Of a stretch of 64,000 nucleotides of DNA, positions 43,157 through 54,816 are shown piece by piece; the stretch's first letter is position 1; every line of letters begins with the position of its first letter. Below the pieces are notes generated by a model. That model did not search any database. It was not told the DNA's origin and saw nothing but the letters and a program-made list of their open reading frames with translations. The position numbers and the translations under genes were made by a program. This DNA comes from Topomyia yanbarensis (taxonomy: Eukaryota > Arthropoda > Insecta > Diptera > Culicidae), in assembly GCF_030247195.1 (NCBI RefSeq), contig NC_080672.1:82272113-82336112 (forward strand). Reading direction: 5' to 3'.

Positions 43157-43644
43157 ATTTGATACTCCCAAAACTTGGCCGTAATACCTTTACGGTAATA
43201 AGAAAAAAAAATGCTCTGATAGCAAGACAGTTAATACGTAAACAGTCCTAGCAAAAAAATCCCTACACGGCAATACCAACACAATAAAATCTTCTCTGCG
43301 TCGCACTCATGTTTCAACAATTCTTATCCAATAAATATTATCGCGTCGGATTGTCTAGAAGTATGTAGCATATCGCTTGTCATTGTGTTGCTCATCAAGC
43401 AAAGCGAACACAATGTGGATAAAAACGAGTTTCGATTTTCCCTATACGACATAATTCGTATTAGAAGATCGGCTCTCGGCTAACTTCAAAGCACAAACAG
43501 AAATAAACCCACTCGGAATAGTGGTGTGGTATTCCGGTCGGTGTTAAATTGAAATTTGTTTTCTAACTCGGATATCAACAGCGAAGTAGCGGCTGCAAAA
43601 AACATGTACAGTCCTTCCCGTCATATACGGGAAGCAAGAGCAAC

Positions 43645-43973
43645 CACTAAAAAAAAAGTAAACGTTATGCCTATTGATTTTACACATAGATTTTTGCAAT
43701 TACCGCAGGCATATAGACACTATTTGCTGGCACATAAACCTAATGTGTGTATTTATAAGAAATATTAATCTTACATTCACATTTCATAACTATTTGGCAC
43801 ATAAAATCCCATTCTATAACAATATGCACATATAACTTATGTGTGTGCATACATAGTTTATACAGTTGACACATAGAAGGTATGTGTGCACGTGATAACA
43901 ATAATATTTCTTCTTCATATGATTTTTAAGCGGTTTGAAGCAAATAGAATTAACGTTTGGATTTTTTTCAGTG
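43645..43973. mobile_element. MITE family X, copy 2
   Basis: 329 bases, about 95% like 22152-22481 by eye, same orientation and the same inverted ends (CACTAAAAAAAAAG left, TTTTTTTCAGTG right). Confidence 0.72.
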
Positions 43974-45445
43974 ACGGTTTGGACCCGAGGGTCCGGATCT
44001 AGACACTTGTCTGGATCAAAGCACCTCCTGAAAAAGTTATTTTAAGCTCACATTATAAGGGAAAGATGTTTCAATGATATTCTTATCACATTTTCTGATC
44101 ACTAGTGTTAAGACATGTTTAAATTTAGTCATGTGTATATACGAATTTCATTTTTGTAGCTACTTCTATTATTGCTGGCAGAAAAAGGAACACGCATCGA
44201 ACTCAATAGACCCAGTAGTTGGTATAATTATTCCGTTCATTATAGTCAAATGCTGCTATCACATAATGTATGTCCTGATGTAAAACTAAAAGGTATCAAG
44301 TGAAGTTACTGAAAGTACACCCCAAAGCTCCAATTTAGCATAGGAAAGTGAAAATTATTAACAGAGGATAGTGAAAATAATTCCATGGTAGCGGATCACT
44401 CAAAATTTAAAAAATTCAGATTCTGGTGGGTTCAAGTCAAAATCAACGGATCTGATATCCTTCAAACCAGCAGAACGTAACCAAAACGCGTGCCCGGAAA
44501 CTCTACACGACGCTACTAACGAAATACTAGTGCTGCGTCATTGACGATTAGACCTACATCAACGAGGATTTTAAGCAGTTGGCGGGATAACAATATTTCA
44601 CGTGTAATCTAGCCTTACCAAATAAATGAACTGAATCAAAAAAAAAATATTTCGCGGATAAGGACAAGTTTGCTGTGGATGACCGCTTCAAAAGGTAGGC
44701 CATATGCACTTATGGCATTCGTGATCAAAGGGTACTATGAACGGTGAAATTTTTTCGACACAGCATGATCAAAAACCAATATTTTGGACAGACTTGACAC
44801 CACTACTCCAAAACCGTGCAGCAGTGGTGTGCGGATGATTCTACGGATTTTGTGTTTGATGCTGAGTGATGTCTCTGGAAGTAAGCACAGGAGTTCTTTT
44901 TTTTATTATTGTTTGAAGGAGTGAACCTATCCAAATGAACATGTTAGAAATCGAACAAAAACTTTTCTTTACATATAAAGCAATTTTAATAAAAGAGGTT
45001 ATAACCGAATAATTTGAAACTCATTCTAATGTTTCACACCTATAATTTAATTTCAACGATTTAAATATCATCAAAATCAGTTACATCAGCCATTTCAAGT
45101 TTAATCAACTAAGCAAAAAATCAAGAACGGCAATATGGTAGTTCCGTAATTAACGGGTTTCCGTGTAAATGAGAAGAAACTCCGACCATTTTGACTATTT
45201 TCAGATTTTTTTATGAACGCATGAATACATTCTATTCTATTCTATTGGATACTCTTTAGCTAGTTTGCTACATTTTCACGAGAGAGTTCCTCAAGAGAAC
45301 AGGTTCTGTTCACGAATAGCAATCTGAAGGTCAAATCAAATCGTGCAGCTATGAACCTATTAAGAACTAGTACGATGAGGTACAACACTAATTGCAATTG
45401 AGCACTGATTTGCCAAATCTTAACTCTACATCACTGCGATCTTAC
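43974..45445. other. FAR-B intron 2, 5' part
   Basis: AT-rich intronic DNA with no recognised element. Confidence 0.45.
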
Positions 45446-45449
45446 TTAC

Positions 45450-45841
45450 TTGGGAGCCATCGCTTCCAGGATTTCCGAGTCGATCTTCTCCGCAATTTCG
45501 ATCGCCTTCTGCCAATCCATTTTCGCCGGATAAATCCGTTCGTCGATCTCAAAAATTTCCGGATTACTGTAGGTCGTCGAGATGTGCACCAAGACCCTGA
45601 GGTTCTTCAAAGTCTTTGACCATCTGAAAACTTCACGCGTTCCTCGTGTATTCAACAGTATAGCATCCACCAAAGGATCGTCGAACCGAACACTGGCCGC
45701 CGCGTGGAACACAAACTGGACAGTCTCTAGTCGCTTTTTGCTCTGCTCATCCAGGCCCATCTGCAGACGGGAACAATCACCACAAATAGGAACAATCTTC
45801 TGAAAGTCGTTCGGACGTAGTTCGCGTAGTTTATCAAATAA
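45450..45841 (-). CDS. Fatty acyl-CoA reductase B, exon 2
   Basis: 392-base exon starting LFDKLRELRPNDFQKIVPIC after a TTTTCTAG acceptor and ending EILEAMAP plus AA at a GTAAGT donor. It contains VFHAAASVRFDDPLVDAILL and VLVHISTTYSNPE, the FAR equivalents of the dehydrogenase NAA and Ser/Thr motifs. Relative to FAR-A it runs about 30 codons further (IYPAKMDWQKAIEIAEKIDS), so the intron position differs between paralogues. The phase-2 end fits exon 3 at 34828, giving a 10.6-kb intron. Confidence 0.9.
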
Positions 45842-45905
45842 CTAGAAAATATTCACTTGGGATTAGAATCAGTCGTTCAGTGGAATATCACAACGGATAA
45901 CCTAC

Positions 45906-46109
45906 CGGAACTTGCACTAATTCTTCGACCCGCTCCTGAGCGGATTTTCCTTTTCGCGGTCGTAGCAACACAAACACTTGACCTATCCCAGGACATGATC
46001 TCAGCAACTTCTCGATCAGCACTTTGCCCATAAACCCGGAACCTCCGGTGATAAAAACATCTACACCAACAAACATTTCCGGGATACCTTGTAGCGTGAC
46101 GGAACTCAT
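45906..46109 (-). CDS. Fatty acyl-CoA reductase B, exon 1
   Basis: 68 codons from ATG 46109 (MSSVTLQGIPEMFVGVDVFI) to QVP at a GTAGGT donor. The Rossmann nucleotide motif [19 protein letters not shown] starts about residue 19. The frame is open further upstream but without another ATG, so MSSV is the likely start. A 64-base intron follows. With exons 2-5 the protein is about 495 residues, normal for insect FARs. The gene lies between FAR-A and FAR-C on the same strand. Confidence 0.9.
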
Positions 46110-46471
46110 CGTTTCTGATACTGTATGTAGCACCAAGCGCGGAACCAAATTGGCTGCCCTCAAGTTCGTTAGGCACTGGGTGTCACCAAGGGGCGTAAGC
46201 AATTATTTATAATTTTGTAAACGATCGATAGAAGCGCGCATTCATCGCTGGTCGGTAGAAGCGATTTACGATTCTATTCGTTTTACACCTTTGTCGGTTG
46301 GTTCATGAAAAATGCATGAAACACATGGTTTGTCATATTATTGTAATTTTTGAACTATCTAATCGAATATGATTATATTAATAGTCGATTGCATACAAAA
46401 TCGACCTGGTCGATATGGTATGGGATATTTACCTAGCTCATGTAATGTAGCTCTGGGTAATCAAAGTTTAG

Positions 46472-46686
46472 ATTTAAGATTCAACTGAGAAAACTTGGAA
46501 AAGCGGCCATCTTGGAAAACACCGTTGGAAAAATCTTCATGAAAATCAATCAGTAATACTCTACCGATGCCCCGAATACATTGATTCGTTTTCATGAAAA
46601 TTTTTCCCAACGGTGTGAGAAAAAACTGCTTTTATCGTTTTCCATGATGGCCGCTTATTGAGGCGTTCTTAGTTGAACCTTAAATT
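46472..46686. repeat. Palindromic MITE upstream of FAR-B
   Basis: Arms of about 90 bases: TTAAGATTCAACTGAG, GCGGCCATCTTGGAAAAC and CACCGTTGG on the left mirror the right arm. It lies about 360 bases upstream of the FAR-B start codon, within possible promoter range. Confidence 0.65.
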
Positions 46687-46965
46687 CATTTCATCAGCGC
46701 TATCGCAGCGAACCTTTTACCTTTCTTAATTTCTTTTCAAATCAATATCTTGCTGTAGCCTTGCAACGATGCCCACAAGCAACCATGGGGTCAATGCAAG
46801 CGGTTAATGCATGTGGTGAATTGGCAAAGTCTGTGATGGCAAAAAAAGGATTTGATATTGAATACGTTACGGTGACGTCAACAAATGAGCTCGAGTGTTC
46901 TTCTTTGATTTCTTTGACAGTTCGATAATTAGGCTTTACACCAACCGACATAACCTCGCAAAATG

Positions 46966-47128
46966 AGCCGGATGAACTTCGTTTGACAACTCTCGGTGGT
47001 TTGTTTACATGGGAGATACGTGAGTTCGAATGTAACAGATGAGCACCCGTTGCACTCGCACTCACGCAACGGACAAAGTAAACAAACCACCAAGAATTGT
47101 CAAACATGAACTTCATTCATCATGAGCT
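46966..47128. repeat. Palindromic MITE
   Basis: Arms share GATGAACTTCGTTTGACAA and GGTGGTTTGTTTAC in inverse orientation; about 160 bases in all. Confidence 0.65.
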
Positions 47129-47549
47129 CACTCGTGTCGTCATATTGTAGAACTCAATACTGGTTACAGGAAAATTGAGTCATTCTTGGCAATGTGCTTT
47201 AAGAGAACCGAATCGTCGATAAAATCTTTCTAATGCTGATTTCAGTTTTATACTCAAGTCACTGAAGCTGTCTTTACAATATCCTTAAACAAATGAGTTT
47301 CGAGAGCTACTTTCATTTAAAAACAAAAACATAAGTCCAGTTTAACAGAACATACTAACACAGACTAACAGACATAACACTATGAGAGAGTTCCCTCAAA
47401 AAACATCGATTCGGTAATTTTCCCAGAACACTAGCTCCACCTTTTATTCACGGTCCCAAACACTCATTTGCTGGTGGGTTACCCCTCAGGTTTGGGAACA
47501 ATTTTTCACTAGAGGTCTATCACCCATATGCTTGCTCAAAGGTACAATA

Positions 47550-47825
47550 GAGTGGCACGATTGAGAGTGAATCAGGTGATAGGGTGAGCACCCAAGTCAG
47601 CCTCACATGGTATGGGTGGGGCGAGCACAAAAGTAAGCCTAGCAAGGAACGAGTAATGTGAGCACACAAGTCAGCCTCGCATGGAACGTAAAAGGTGAGC
47701 ACAAAAGTCAGCCTCATGTGGGAGTGCTTGAGAGTGAATCAAAGTGCGATTGAGAGAGCACCCAAGTAAGCCTCATACAGGATGTATGAACGCGTGAGTG
47801 AGAGTGAATGAGTACATTTAGTACA
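47550..47825. repeat. Minisatellite with GTGAGCACAAAAGTCAGCCTC unit
   Basis: Five imperfect copies of (G)AGCACAAAAGTCAGCCTCA at about 47585, 47621, 47661, 47696 and 47757, spaced 35-60 bases and mixed with GAGAGTGAATCA words. The open frames across it are artefacts of this repetition. Confidence 0.7.
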
Positions 47826-48144
47826 GCCATCCCCCAGAAGTAATACCGAGAGGTAGTTCCTGGGAGGAATGATGGCGGAGCCCAATGGAGTTTAGTCGGT
47901 ATTAATGGCTGGTCACCATTCGAGTCCGACACGCCCCCAGTGCACCCCGTGTGGTAGATTGGACCCTACCAATAGCACGTGTACTGGGCTAGGACATAAA
48001 GGTCTTCTCCATTGTAAAAAAAAAATATGTCACTGGCGCCATAATTGCAAATGTGGCCACAGTCCCAACCACAAATATATTTAAAATGACAGCATGACTT
48101 CAAAACAAGTGGATTTTATTATTAACCATAGCAACCCTGTTTCA

Positions 48145-48452
48145 GTCTAGTGTATATGCATAAATTCCTTCTTTGGTCGCATTTTACTGAAGCGGGGCGG
48201 ATCTTCCAAATCCACGGTTGAGAACTCGCTCACTTCGGACACGTCGGAAACTATACCGGTTATGAATTCCGTAAACACTCTAAGCGGAGTGCCAATTTTG
48301 CTCCGCTTGAAGCGAACCCATTCCAATTTATAGGTTGGAGGAAGTTTGTCTACGATCTCCTGCACCAGCATAGGCTTGTTGAGGTGATCAGTCATCTTTG
48401 CTTCCTCTAGATGATCACAGAGTTGTTTAACCGTTATACCGAAGTGTATGAA
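48145..48452 (-). pseudogene. BEL/Pao-like gag, C-terminal fragment
   Basis: Minus strand: FIHFGITVKQLCDHLEEAKM, TDHLNKPMLVQEIVDKLPPT, YKLEWVRFK, FTEFITGIVSDVSEVSEF, the conserved C-terminal Gag region of BEL/Pao LTR elements. It is separated from the rest of gag by a MITE and ends before protease or RT. Confidence 0.7.
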
Positions 48453-48825
48453 CGCCCGAATAGAAATGTACAGTAATAAAACCATGATTTTCACTGTGAC
48501 AGTACAGTAATTTTACAATAATTTGCAGTAAGTTTTAGTGTTATGCTACAATACAAAAACAATAAACTTTAACGTTTTTACAGTAAATTTAAAAAAAGGT
48601 GGGTGGTTATGTATCTGTGGTTATTTACTGTATAAGTTTTTTGCTGAACAGTAAAATTTATTGTTACATGAAATTTTATTGTAAATCTACTGTGAGAACT
48701 TTGTATCGAACAATGTTGAAACAGTAATAAATATAATATTTATTGTTTTATGATTGGTTGTAGGGTATTTAAGCCAATATATTCTGATTGTAGGGTAAAT
48801 GCTATTGTAAAATTCTATCCGGGCG
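48453..48825. mobile_element. MITE inserted in BEL/Pao gag
   Basis: Inverted ends CGCCCGAATAGAA and, complemented, CGCCCGGATAGAA, followed by ACAGTAATA/ACAATAGCA. The 373-base AT-rich insert separates gag codons that should be adjacent (VDQLN before, FIHFGI after). No clear target duplication. Confidence 0.6.
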
Positions 48826-50250
48826 AGTTTAGCTGGTCTACTCATAGTGGTTGCTCTCTCCGCACTTTCACAAGCAGACTTTTCAACAGTTTCTCCGGCT
48901 TACCAACTAAATATCTCAAGTCTTTTATGATATCCGGAACTGAATCCGGAAGAATGAGACGACTTCTCACGGCCTCCAGTGCTTCTCCCTGCAAGCAATC
49001 CAGCAACCGTTTCAAGTTGTCCAAGTTAGAGAATCCGTATGCCTTTGTGGTGTACTCCAAACTGCTTATGAAGAATGGCCAGACTTCTGGCTCTGCTTTG
49101 AATATCGGCCGATGTTTAGATACAGCCTGGCGAGCTGCCAGTTGTGCCTTCGTAGGCCTGACCCGTCCGTGCCCCGACCCGTTTCGCCTACGGTTTTTTA
49201 GTAGATTCGTGACACGTTCTAGCTCCTCTCTGCTGAAATAACTATCGTATTCCTCATCTTCCTTCTGAATCCTTCGGGATTGACTCGCCGTGGTTCGTCG
49301 ATCGTGTCCTCTGGGTTTTCCTGTGATCTGCCTTGTTCAAACAACCAGTTCTGAATTTTCCTTTCGCTCCTGCCTGGCCAGCCTTCGTAGACCCGACCGG
49401 TTCACGCGCCAAACCCGTTTCGCCTACGACCTTTTATTAGATTCGCGAACCGTTCAAGCTCCTCTTTGCTGAAATTATTCTCATCTTCTTCCTCCGTTTC
49501 TTGGTACGAGGTTTCTTCTCGTTCCTCCATCGTTCTACCCTCTATGGAGAGATTGCTCGTAGGCTTCCTTTCGACGACTTGCCTTCATTCTTTGGGATAG
49601 GCTCCCCGTGGATCGACCATCATATCCTTTGGTTTTCCCTGTGTTCTACCTTCTTCAAACAACCAGTTCTGAACTTATCTTTTGCTCGAAAGCTCTTTCG
49701 CCTGACTGCTTTCTTCAAAATCATCACCACCTACAGCTCCTTCGTCACCTTCAAGTTCCTTAACGGCTTCCATTTGCCCCTGAAACTGTTGACGCAACGC
49801 CTGTCCTATTTTTTGAATGCTACCTCATCTGCCAAACGCTTTCCCAGCATTGCTCGCTCTTGCTCTAACAGACGGTTTTCGAACTCCCGCTCCTGCTGTC
49901 GTTCCTTATATAAAAGGTCTTTTTCTTGCTGTAGCCTTTGTTCCATAATAATACCATCCATAATACGCGGTCTTCTGCTAAAGCTCTTTCCTGTAACAAC
50001 TGCTCTACTTCCAGCTGTCGTAGCGACGCATTCAGTGCCGTTACCGCACTACTCACAGATCCTCCTGCATTTCTGACCCCTTCCCCGTTTGGTGTCCCCA
50101 GCATTTTGCGCAGCTCCAAGAGTCGTCCTTAATATCATCCGAAACTGCAGCACAACGGAAATGAGTCCACATTTTGCAAATACCACACTGCACCATATCA
50201 TCTACGTCACTAGGGTCGTGGCAGTACATGCAGTGGTTATTGATCTAGAG
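48826..50250 (-). pseudogene. BEL/Pao-like gag, N-terminal part with PHD-like finger
   Basis: The minus strand starts with a Cys4-His-Cys3 finger (about 50242-50105): HCMYCHDPSD, MVQCGICKMWTHFRC, SWSCAKC, the PHD-type pattern seen in some insect BEL/Pao Gag proteins. A glutamate-rich coiled-coil segment follows (LLQERALAED, ERQQEREFENRLLEQERAML), then two diverged copies of a roughly 280-base segment (NWLFE, EELERF/EELERV, RRRNGFG/RRRNGSG), then TKAYGFSNLDNLKRLLDCLQ and GEALEAVRSRLILPDS, the Gag core. Frameshifts and stops are frequent, so it is nonfunctional. No LTR was delineated. Confidence 0.7.
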
Positions 50251-50860
50251 GTCTTCCATCCTTTGAAGGTGTCCAAATCGATCAAGTAATCTTGGATTTT
50301 GTCAATTGTTGTTCAATTTAATTTGCAGTTACATTACTTGGTGTTCCACTTATTTTCCTCTTCTTCATATTACTACAGAGTCTGACTTGTCTGTGATAGC
50401 TGTCTGTGGTAATAGGTTATGTTTTAGCCACATTATAGTTTTATATATAATTTGCCGTACCTATGCGACTTCTAACCGTGCTAACCGCTTGTTTTAAAGT
50501 ATCAGTAATAATACTAATTTACTTGATTACTAGATTAGGTGTAATTTATCTGTGATAACTACCTGTGGTGGAAAGATATGTTTTAGATACAAAGGTATTC
50601 CATCAAATTCACGGTACTTAAACTTACTTGCTTTCAACCGTATTAACTTCTTCCACTATCGAGCCACTTAAACCACCTCCTCTATCCTTTTGATTTAAAC
50701 TCACTATCCTTTCACTACTATCGCTTTAAGTGTTTTATCTCTTTTGTTTTTATTTTCTTCATTCGCCTGAATGCCAGTTCTGACAGATTGACCTGAGTCT
50801 GTTTACTGGCGTGTTCCAAGATGCATCACTCTACACGGATACGAAAAACTACCAAAAGTC
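50251..50860. other. Sequence 5' of the BEL/Pao remnant
   Basis: A loosely repeated CTGTGATA-CT--CTGTGGT word occurs near 50391 and 50553. It could be remnant LTR or leader of the element, but no matching second LTR was found. Confidence 0.35.
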
Positions 50861-50869
50861 GAGCTCTTT

Positions 50870-51090
50870 TGACTCAATCTCGGGGTATCGTGGAATAAGG
50901 TAACATTAGGTAAACCGTGTTGAAGGTAGTTTCCCTTTCACCACGCAAAAACCACAACTTATTGACAGGTTTTTTATACTCAACCTTGAATTATATATGC
51001 CTAAATTTAAGTTGAATCTACCTAATTTTGAGTATACCTCAAACAACTCAAAAGTACCTTATTTCATGGAAGACCTCGACTGAGACGAAT
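50870..51090. repeat. Diverged inverted-repeat element
   Basis: GACTCAATCTCGGGGTATCG and GGAATAAGGTA on the left are roughly mirrored by ACCTTATTTCATGGAAGACC and CGACTGAGACG on the right. Matching is about 70%. Confidence 0.45.
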
Positions 51091-51097
51091 TCACGCG

Positions 51098-51320
51098 TGT
51101 TTTTTGTAAACGGCCAATAAGCATGCTGTCAAAATTCACTTTGAGAGAAAATTGCGGCCAAAACGTAACTCTCCGAGAACGGATATTAACATTTTATGGA
51201 AGGAAAAAGTTTTCTCTTTCGTCTACTGCTAAGATTTATAGTCTGCGGCTAATGGTTTGTCCGGAATTTCCCCTCAAAGTGAATTTTGACAGCATGCTTA
51301 TTGGCCCTTTTCAAAAAACA
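51098..51320. repeat. Palindromic MITE with 50-bp arms
   Basis: A near-perfect inverted repeat: left CCAATAAGCATGCTGTCAAA and ATTCACTTTGAG, right CTCAAAGTGAAT and TTTGACAGCATGCTTATTGG, extended by TGTTTTTTG/CAAAAAACA at the ends. Confidence 0.75.
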
Positions 51321-51834
51321 GAAATTTCTCTCTTTGTTTTTGACAACACTAATAAGTGCGAAAGTGACGCAAGACTTAAAACTACCTAAGTTTTGATAGA
51401 GAATTACAACGCTGTACCCCTCGTCACTATACACATCTTGGTAACTATGCATGTTTCTCAGTACTACCGGCAACCCTGGCGCGCACCGGAAGAGTAATCT
51501 TATCCTACCTATGTATGTTTGCTATACCTTAATAAAACGTTTGCTTGTAAACGCGTGTCTATTTTTTTCGCGAATAGTTTTTCGTGTTCGTTCCGGTTTT
51601 ATTCCTCGCAGCCGACGTAGATCCACTGTTGAACCTGTCCGCCTTGACCCACAAATTTAAGTTAAAAGAACTTATTCTGCGGGTTGTTTTATTTTTCTGT
51701 GTATGGCTGTAGTGGCGAACAACCCAGTGGGGCTGTTCACAACAGCAACTGTTAATACTAAAGACACTGAATCCCTCTGGATAAATACTCGCCAACTCTA
51801 TCTTATTCTTATTTTTTATAAGTAAGTGTCATTC

Positions 51835-51941
51835 CAATCGAGCACGAGACCTGTCAAAAGCCCGCAGACCGAAGAAAATCGCTTCGAATCCTTCTGGAAC
51901 GAGGGCCATTGACAGGTCTCGTGTTTGATTGGAATGACACT
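51835..51941. repeat. Palindromic MITE with 33-bp arms
   Basis: AGTGTCATTCCAATCGAGCA and CGAGACCTGTCAA on the left mirror TTGACAGGTCTCG and GATTGGAATGACACT on the right. Confidence 0.72.
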
Positions 51942-52718
51942 GACAGATAAATGGTAAACAAATGATTGACGTGTCGTGTCTTTATCCAGAAAGATTCAGC
52001 GTCGTTAGTTAATACCAAAACAAAGCTTTTCTTCTAAGGCTGTTCGAAAGTTATTTTCTCTCGAATGGTAAAATTTAACCGACAGAGCGAACCATTTCAA
52101 AAGTTGACATTTGGATAGTTATGAAGAATTCACAGCTGCGATAACCACAATTTGGTAAAGGTTTGAACATTTGTCGATATTTTAAAATTAGTTTTTTTCT
52201 TATTACATTAAGTATGACAGTCATAGTCTTGAAACGTAAACATCCACATCATGAAATAACCCAAACAAATCATGACACAAAACGTTATCGATTCCATCTT
52301 TATCCATTTATTTTGCTTTGAAAATTTTTGACAACCTCATTTAGGTGTAGAAAATGTTTCCCCCTTTTTATTCTGCACTATGTGCAACATTTTAAATCTC
52401 GAGCTGTCAAATTTAACTACACACAAAATAATGTTGCGGTTCAAATTACTATTTCAGAGGGTTAAATTAATTACAATGTGCCCACAATTTTCAGCTGATA
52501 ATATTATGCTTTTACTGCAACGATGTAAATAGCTATTTTTACCATATCAAAATATATGCGTGTTCTGAATTTTTTACAATGTGTGTAGTCCTTTTTTCTT
52601 TGTATGGCATTCCCTTTTACTATAAAGGTAGTTAAATTTATAGCTGCAGTATTCCCGTTACAACGTCCATTCATAGTAAATTTGACCCCGCTTGCTATGA
52701 TTTTTACTAAAAGTTTGT

Positions 52719-52890
52719 GGATCTAATGTTCTAAGCTCATAATTCCTAAACGAAAAATGTAGTACTTCGTCATTTGAACACTTGGTTCCTATTCTGGCAG
52801 TACTATTACTGTCAGAATAGCAACCAAGTATTTAAATGATAAATTTCTACATTTTTCGTTTAGGAATTATGAGCTTAGAACACTAGATCC
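52719..52890. repeat. Palindromic MITE, about 80-bp arms
   Basis: GGATCTAATGTTCTAAGCTC, ATAATTCCTAAACGAAAAAT and TTCTGGCAGTA on the left are mirrored on the right, leaving almost no loop. Confidence 0.75.
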
Positions 52891-54215
52891 CTATTGTAAC
52901 AACTAGATTATCTATTCTACATGATAAAAACACTGATTTGTGCTCAATTATTTCAAATTTATACCTCTTATACTTTTCAATTTTAATAAACTTGCTTGTA
53001 TTTATATTGTGTACATATAACCGACAATCATCTGAGCTGTTTCCTGTGCGAAACATCGGGACTCTGATATTTTACAAAATTTGTCAACATTTAATGTTGA
53101 AAAACAATTTTCTTTTGTCAGTCCGACGAATAAGGTCGTATATTAATTGTGCAGGAAGTTGGCAGAGGGTGATGTTTCAAGACTCCAATATTATTGAGAC
53201 TTTAATTAAAAACGTCGGCGGGTCATACTGACATGTGTTCGAAGCACTTGCCGACCTGATTAAACGCTTTGAGACTGCAAGACAGACTTCTACTGCAGTG
53301 CAAATTTGTGACCGTTCCATTTCACCACCGAAAAACATCGTCCAATGCTAAACTTGGAAACCGTGCTCTGTAGTACAGATTATGTACTATATTATAGGAT
53401 AATAATGACAGAATCCATCTGGAAATCAGATCCTGCAATTGCGGATCATGGACCTGTTCTGCAATAAAGGAAATAAATGGACCAAAATAATTCCTCTTAA
53501 AACCATTATTAAAATCATGCAAGTACCTTCAATATTATCCACGAAAAGGTAAGGGTGTCGTCTCTAATATTGTTCGATACTTTTGTAGGAAACCTTTTTT
53601 TAATTAAATAAACTTCCAAAAGAACCCCGCGAGACGCAGAACGAAAATAATGTGATTTTATCAAAATGGCGCAAACTTAGCGTCCCATACTACCAAAAAT
53701 TACCACCTTTGTAGTATATTTTAAAGGAGAATGTAGTCAGTTGAAATTTATCGGTACACCACATTTGTCTTAACCATAGACGTAGTAAATTTTAGAATGT
53801 AAGAGAAAAATGTACCTGGTTTCGGAAACACGCGTAGTAAACTCAACAGCCAATATATTAATTTTTAACCCAAAGAAATAGTTGGTTTAACTGGATAAAA
53901 CTGTTAGCGTTACCATTAGATTTTTAATGGGATTATAGTATTTTTTACTATAATGCTATTAAAATGACTTTAATTTTTGTTATTGTGAACATTTTGAACT
54001 ATAGTAATTTTGAACACAGTTTTGTTGTGATATTTACAAGGATATTATTTTGTGTGTATAGCTCTGTCAATTTTATCCATGCTCCAGAGCAGGTTTATTT
54101 TGCAAATAATAACTTTCGAAGTGTCAGATACAGTTAAACACAATTCTAAAACGTCATTTAGTGCCATTTTAGCTACGAGTCGATTTACACCAAAAGAACG
54201 CGCTGGAATCGTAGC
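52891..54215. other. Noncoding AT-rich DNA
   Basis: No recognised gene or element; a 97-codon open frame at 52938-53231 shows no family signature. Confidence 0.4.
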
Positions 54216-54220
54216 GCTTT

Positions 54221-54377
54221 CCCAGTAAAGTTCAACCGGAACTCCGGCTGGTTCCAGTTAGTATTCCGGTTCCAGTGACACAACTGATTCTAACTTGAAT
54301 CGGTTGTGTCACTGGAGCCGGAATACTAGCTAGAACCAGCCGGAATTCCGGCTAATTTCCGGTTGAACTTTACTGGG
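54221..54377. repeat. Palindromic MITE with CCCAGTAAAGTTC ends
   Basis: Arms CCCAGTAAAGTTCAACCGGA and its complement, with CCGGCTGGTTCCAG and GGTTCCAGTGACACAAC mirrored inside; 157 bases. Confidence 0.75.
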
Positions 54378-54399
54378 TTACATTGAAAACGATCGCAAT

Positions 54400-54720
54400 A
54401 GTGAACACTGTGCGTGCTTATCGTAAAAATATGGCAGGCATTCGGCGCTTATAAACAAGACAATCCGTAATTTGGTGAAGAATTTCTTTGAGTACGGGTC
54501 TGTAGCAACCTCCCGATTTCCTATTCGACAGCACCCGCAACGTTCCAATGAAGTTATTGTAGCGGTAAAAAAGTGTTTCCGATAACCCGAATGTCAGTTA
54601 GATTTGCCAAAGCCCAAATGGATCAAATGGCAAGCATGCTAGAGCAAAGTAACCCCCAAATCTTCTAAAAGCAGAAGTTGGAGCCTTAACGTTTACGACG
54701 TACTGAAAAAACAACTGCGC
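54400..54720 (+). pseudogene. Possible transposase HTH remnant
   Basis: Decayed frames read TVRAYRKNMAG, then TIRNLVKNFFEYGSVAT and RSNEVIVAVKKCF. The pattern resembles the N-terminal helix-turn-helix of insect mariner-type transposases (T-RAYR...TI--LV--F---GSV). Low confidence. Confidence 0.35.
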
Positions 54721-54816
54721 ACGTGACAGAAAGACCACGAAAGAAAGAACGATAAAAATAACTTTTCCTCCCTGTTTTGTTTTTTTTGAATCAGTGGGTT
54801 CTACCCACTACAAATT

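Noticed and set aside
43556..43768. 70-codon frame with KKKVNVMPIDFTHRF
   Set aside because: Most of it lies in MITE family X, copy 2; the same frame is broken in copy 1.
47520..47932. Frames of 65 and 72 codons with repeated LCAHITRS/TWVL words
   Set aside because: Translation of the minisatellite, not a gene.
48750..50076. Long plus-strand open frames (163 and 191 codons)
   Set aside because: Antisense to the BEL/Pao gag remnant; the minus strand has the recognisable protein motifs.
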